Below, piece after piece: positions 5,440 to 7,081 of a stretch of 7,081 bases of DNA. Source of the DNA: Mollicutes bacterium. GTDB lineage: Bacteria; Bacillota_I; Bacilli_A; Izemoplasmatales; Izemoplasmataceae. Below the pieces are notes generated by a model. That model was not told the DNA's origin. It saw only the letters and a list, made by a program, of their open reading frames with translations, and did not search any database. Made by a program: the position numbers and the translations under genes. The stretch's first letter is position 1, and each line of letters starts with the position of its first letter. Where the stretch lies: NCBI GenBank assembly GCA_003552275.1, contig PUKL01000003.1, forward strand, positions 1 through 7,081, written 5' to 3'.

Positions 5440-6216
5440 ATGGGAAAGATTCTTGCCATCAGCAATCAGAAAGGAGGGGTTGGCAAGACGACAACCAGCG
5501 TCAATCTGGCCAGCTCCTTGTCGTATCTAGGTAAAAGGGTGCTTTTGGTCGACACCGACCATCAAGCCAATGCGACAACCTACATGGGAATCAAACGTTC
5601 GGGCCTTTCACATACGGTTGCGGACCTTTTCACCAAGACTGCACCGATCAAGTCCGTCATTCGTTCTGTCGAAGGTCTTTCTGTTGACATCGTTCCGTCG
5701 CGCTTCGAACTGCTGAACATCGAAAGTCAGCTGTTGGGTGAAAACGACAAGGAGGTCCTTCTTTCGCGTGCACTTGAACCCGTCAGAGACGATTATGACT
5801 ATATTTTGATTGATTGCCCCCCCTCTTTGGGAATCATCACGATGAACGCTCTTGTAGCGGCGGACAGTGTTCTCATTCCGGTGCAATGCGAATTTTTGGC
5901 ACTCGACGGTCTGACGCAGTTGTTGAATACCATCAGGATCATCCAAAGAAGACAACGGAGCAACAGCAAGAAATTGACGATCGAAGGTGTCTTGCTCACG
6001 ATGCTGGACACGCGGAGCAATATTGGTTATGAGGTTATCAACGAAGTGAAGACCTATTTCAAAGAGAAGGTATTCAAGACGATCATACCGAGGAATGTCA
6101 AGGTTTCGGTTGCCCCGAGCCATGGCGTTCCCGTAACTGAATTCTCCCCTAAATCCAAGGGGTCGATCAGCTATCGGAAACTTGCGAAAGAAGTGGTGTA
6201 TAACAATGTCAGGTAG
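5440..6216 (+). CDS. parA: Chromosome partitioning ATPase ParA (Soj)
   Basis: ParA is a deviant-Walker P-loop ATPase. It dimerises with ATP, binds DNA non-specifically, and is displaced by ParB, driving separation of origin regions; in Bacillus it also controls DnaA. The 258 residues are typical of the short chromosomal type, with no N-terminal helix-turn-helix. The deviant Walker A is KGGVGKTT (11-18) with signature Lys11 and Lys16. Walker A' is DTDHQANAT (38-46), and Walker B is YILIDCPPSLG (121-131). The C-terminal block IIPRNVKVSVAPSHG corresponds to the family's IPRNVxxSEAPSHG DNA-binding segment. The usual Pro of DxDPQ is His41. The start ATG follows GGGGG (5428-5432) by 7 bases. The stop lies inside the parB start region, so the two are co-transcribed. 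A run of seven C (5817-5823) encodes part of Walker B. Confidence 0.96.
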   Translation: MGKILAISNQKGGVGKTTTSVNLASSLSYLGKRVLLVDTDHQANATTYMGIKRSGLSHTVADLFTKTAPIKSVIRSVEGLSVDIVPSRFELLNIESQLLGENDKEVLLSRALEPVRDDYDYILIDCPPSLGIITMNALVAADSVLIPVQCEFLALDGLTQLLNTIRIIQRRQRSNSKKLTIEGVLLTMLDTRSNIGYEVINEVKTYFKEKVFKTIIPRNVKVSVAPSHGVPVTEFSPKSKGSISYRKLAKEVVYNNVR

Positions 6217-7081
6217 AGAAAGAACCAACAGAGAGAAACTAGGCCGCAAAATTCTCGACCTCATTGAGGAAAACGAAGTCCAACTGTATGAGGATGAAAA
6301 GGTCATCGAGCTCAATATCACCCAGATAAAGAGAAATCCCGAACAGCCCCGGGTGGTTTTCGATAAAGATCGCTTGATGGATTTGGCCAAGTCGATCAAA
6401 CGATTCGGTGTGATTCATCCCGTGATTGTCAAGCCCTTCGATGAAGAAGAAGGAACATACATGCTCATCTCGGGAGAAAGAAGGATAAGAGCTTCACGAA
6501 TGATAGGAAAACGGACCGTTCCCGCAATCATACGGGACTATGATTCGGAGTATTTGGCGGAGATCGCCATACTTGAAACTCTGCAAAACAAGAACTTGAC
6601 GGCCATTGAAGAAGCCGCCGCCTACCAACGAGCGATGAAGACCCTGGAAATCACCCAAGCGGAACTTGCGGAAAAGATCGGCAAGAGTCGTTCTTATGTG
6701 ACAAACATCCTCGGTCTTTTGCGTTTGCCGACCAGTGTGATCAATGATGTGAATCGAGGGCTGATCAGTACGGGTCATGCCAAGGTGTTGAGTAAGTTGG
6801 ACGATGACGATTTGGCTGTATATCTATCAGGAAAGATCAAAGATGAAAACTTGAATGTCCGCGATACGGAAGAGATTGCACGTATGATGCGCTTGGAAAA
6901 GAAGGACGAGAATTTTTTCAAACATTATCGCACTCTGTCAAAGAACAAACCGCTATTCGAAAAGAAGGTCAAAGAGATGCTTGGTCAAGAAGCGCAAGTG
7001 TTTTACGCCGGGAACGAAATCAAGATTCGATTCCGGACCCAAGAGCATTTCGCCACCGCCTTAGAATCATTCCGGAAAGAG
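6206..7081 (+). CDS. parB: Chromosome partitioning protein ParB (Spo0J), 3' end missing
   Basis: ParB binds parS, spreads on DNA as a CTP-dependent clamp, loads SMC, and stimulates ParA ATPase. The frame is open for 292 codons to the window edge; only part of the C-terminal dimerisation domain is present. The N-terminal KLGRKILDLIEE (11-22) resembles the LGRGLxALI ParA-stimulating motif. The ParB nuclease-like domain includes IKRFGVIHPVIVKP (64-77) and the nucleotide-binding GERRIRAS (90-97). A helix-turn-helix follows at ITQAELAEKIGKSRSYVTNIL (149-169), with GHAKVLSKL (190-198) after it. The usual ENxQR motif reads ETLQN (124-128): Glu is kept, Asn is Thr125 and Arg is Asn128. The start ATG 6206 overlaps parA by 11 bases and has a GTGGTG-type ribosome binding site 9 bases upstream. 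Family assignment is secure; the effect of the changed motif is unknown. Confidence 0.95.
   Translation, partial: MSGRERTNREKLGRKILDLIEENEVQLYEDEKVIELNITQIKRNPEQPRVVFDKDRLMDLAKSIKRFGVIHPVIVKPFDEEEGTYMLISGERRIRASRMIGKRTVPAIIRDYDSEYLAEIAILETLQNKNLTAIEEAAAYQRAMKTLEITQAELAEKIGKSRSYVTNILGLLRLPTSVINDVNRGLISTGHAKVLSKLDDDDLAVYLSGKIKDENLNVRDTEEIARMMRLEKKDENFFKHYRTLSKNKPLFEKKVKEMLGQEAQVFYAGNEIKIRFRTQEHFATALESFRKE

Overview
The window is a compact, all-plus-strand stretch of bacterial chromosome of the kind usually found beside the replication origin. In order it holds a short SRP RNA gene (ffs), mnmG, rsmG, two unrecognised six-helix membrane proteins of 401 residues each, parA, and the first 292 codons of parB, which runs off the right edge.

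Organism: the order mnmG-rsmG-...-parA-parB is the classical origin neighbourhood of Bacilli and relatives. The SRP RNA is a short single hairpin of about 112 nt without an Alu domain, unlike the long scRNA of Bacillus and most Firmicutes, and noc is absent. Both fit a Mollicutes-related or Erysipelotrichia-like lineage (for example Acholeplasmatales or Izemoplasmatales relatives), but this is inference. TGA is clearly a stop and every Trp in the recognised proteins is TGG, so the standard bacterial code applies, not the mycoplasma code. GC content looks close to half by eye, high for such a lineage.

Layout: 1-216 is the ffs unit with promoter, hairpin RNA and intrinsic terminator. 217-309 carries the promoter and a very short leader for a tight operon, mnmG-rsmG-membrane protein 1-membrane protein 2. 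The first three genes are in the same frame, separated by single TGA codons, and the last two overlap by 4 bases. 5319-5439 is the only other real intergenic region. It has a perfect inverted repeat that reads as two opposed DnaA-box-like 9-mers, then an extended -10 promoter and the leader of parA-parB.

Working together: mnmG and rsmG modify the translation machinery (tRNA wobble uridine and 16S rRNA G527). parA and parB form the chromosome partition system. The two membrane proteins sit where noc lies in Bacillus. Each joins six membrane helices to a cytoplasmic domain that I read as a diverged HD-GYP fold with most of the metal-binding residues replaced. They are the most novel content here: probably tandem paralogues, probably not catalytic, function unknown.
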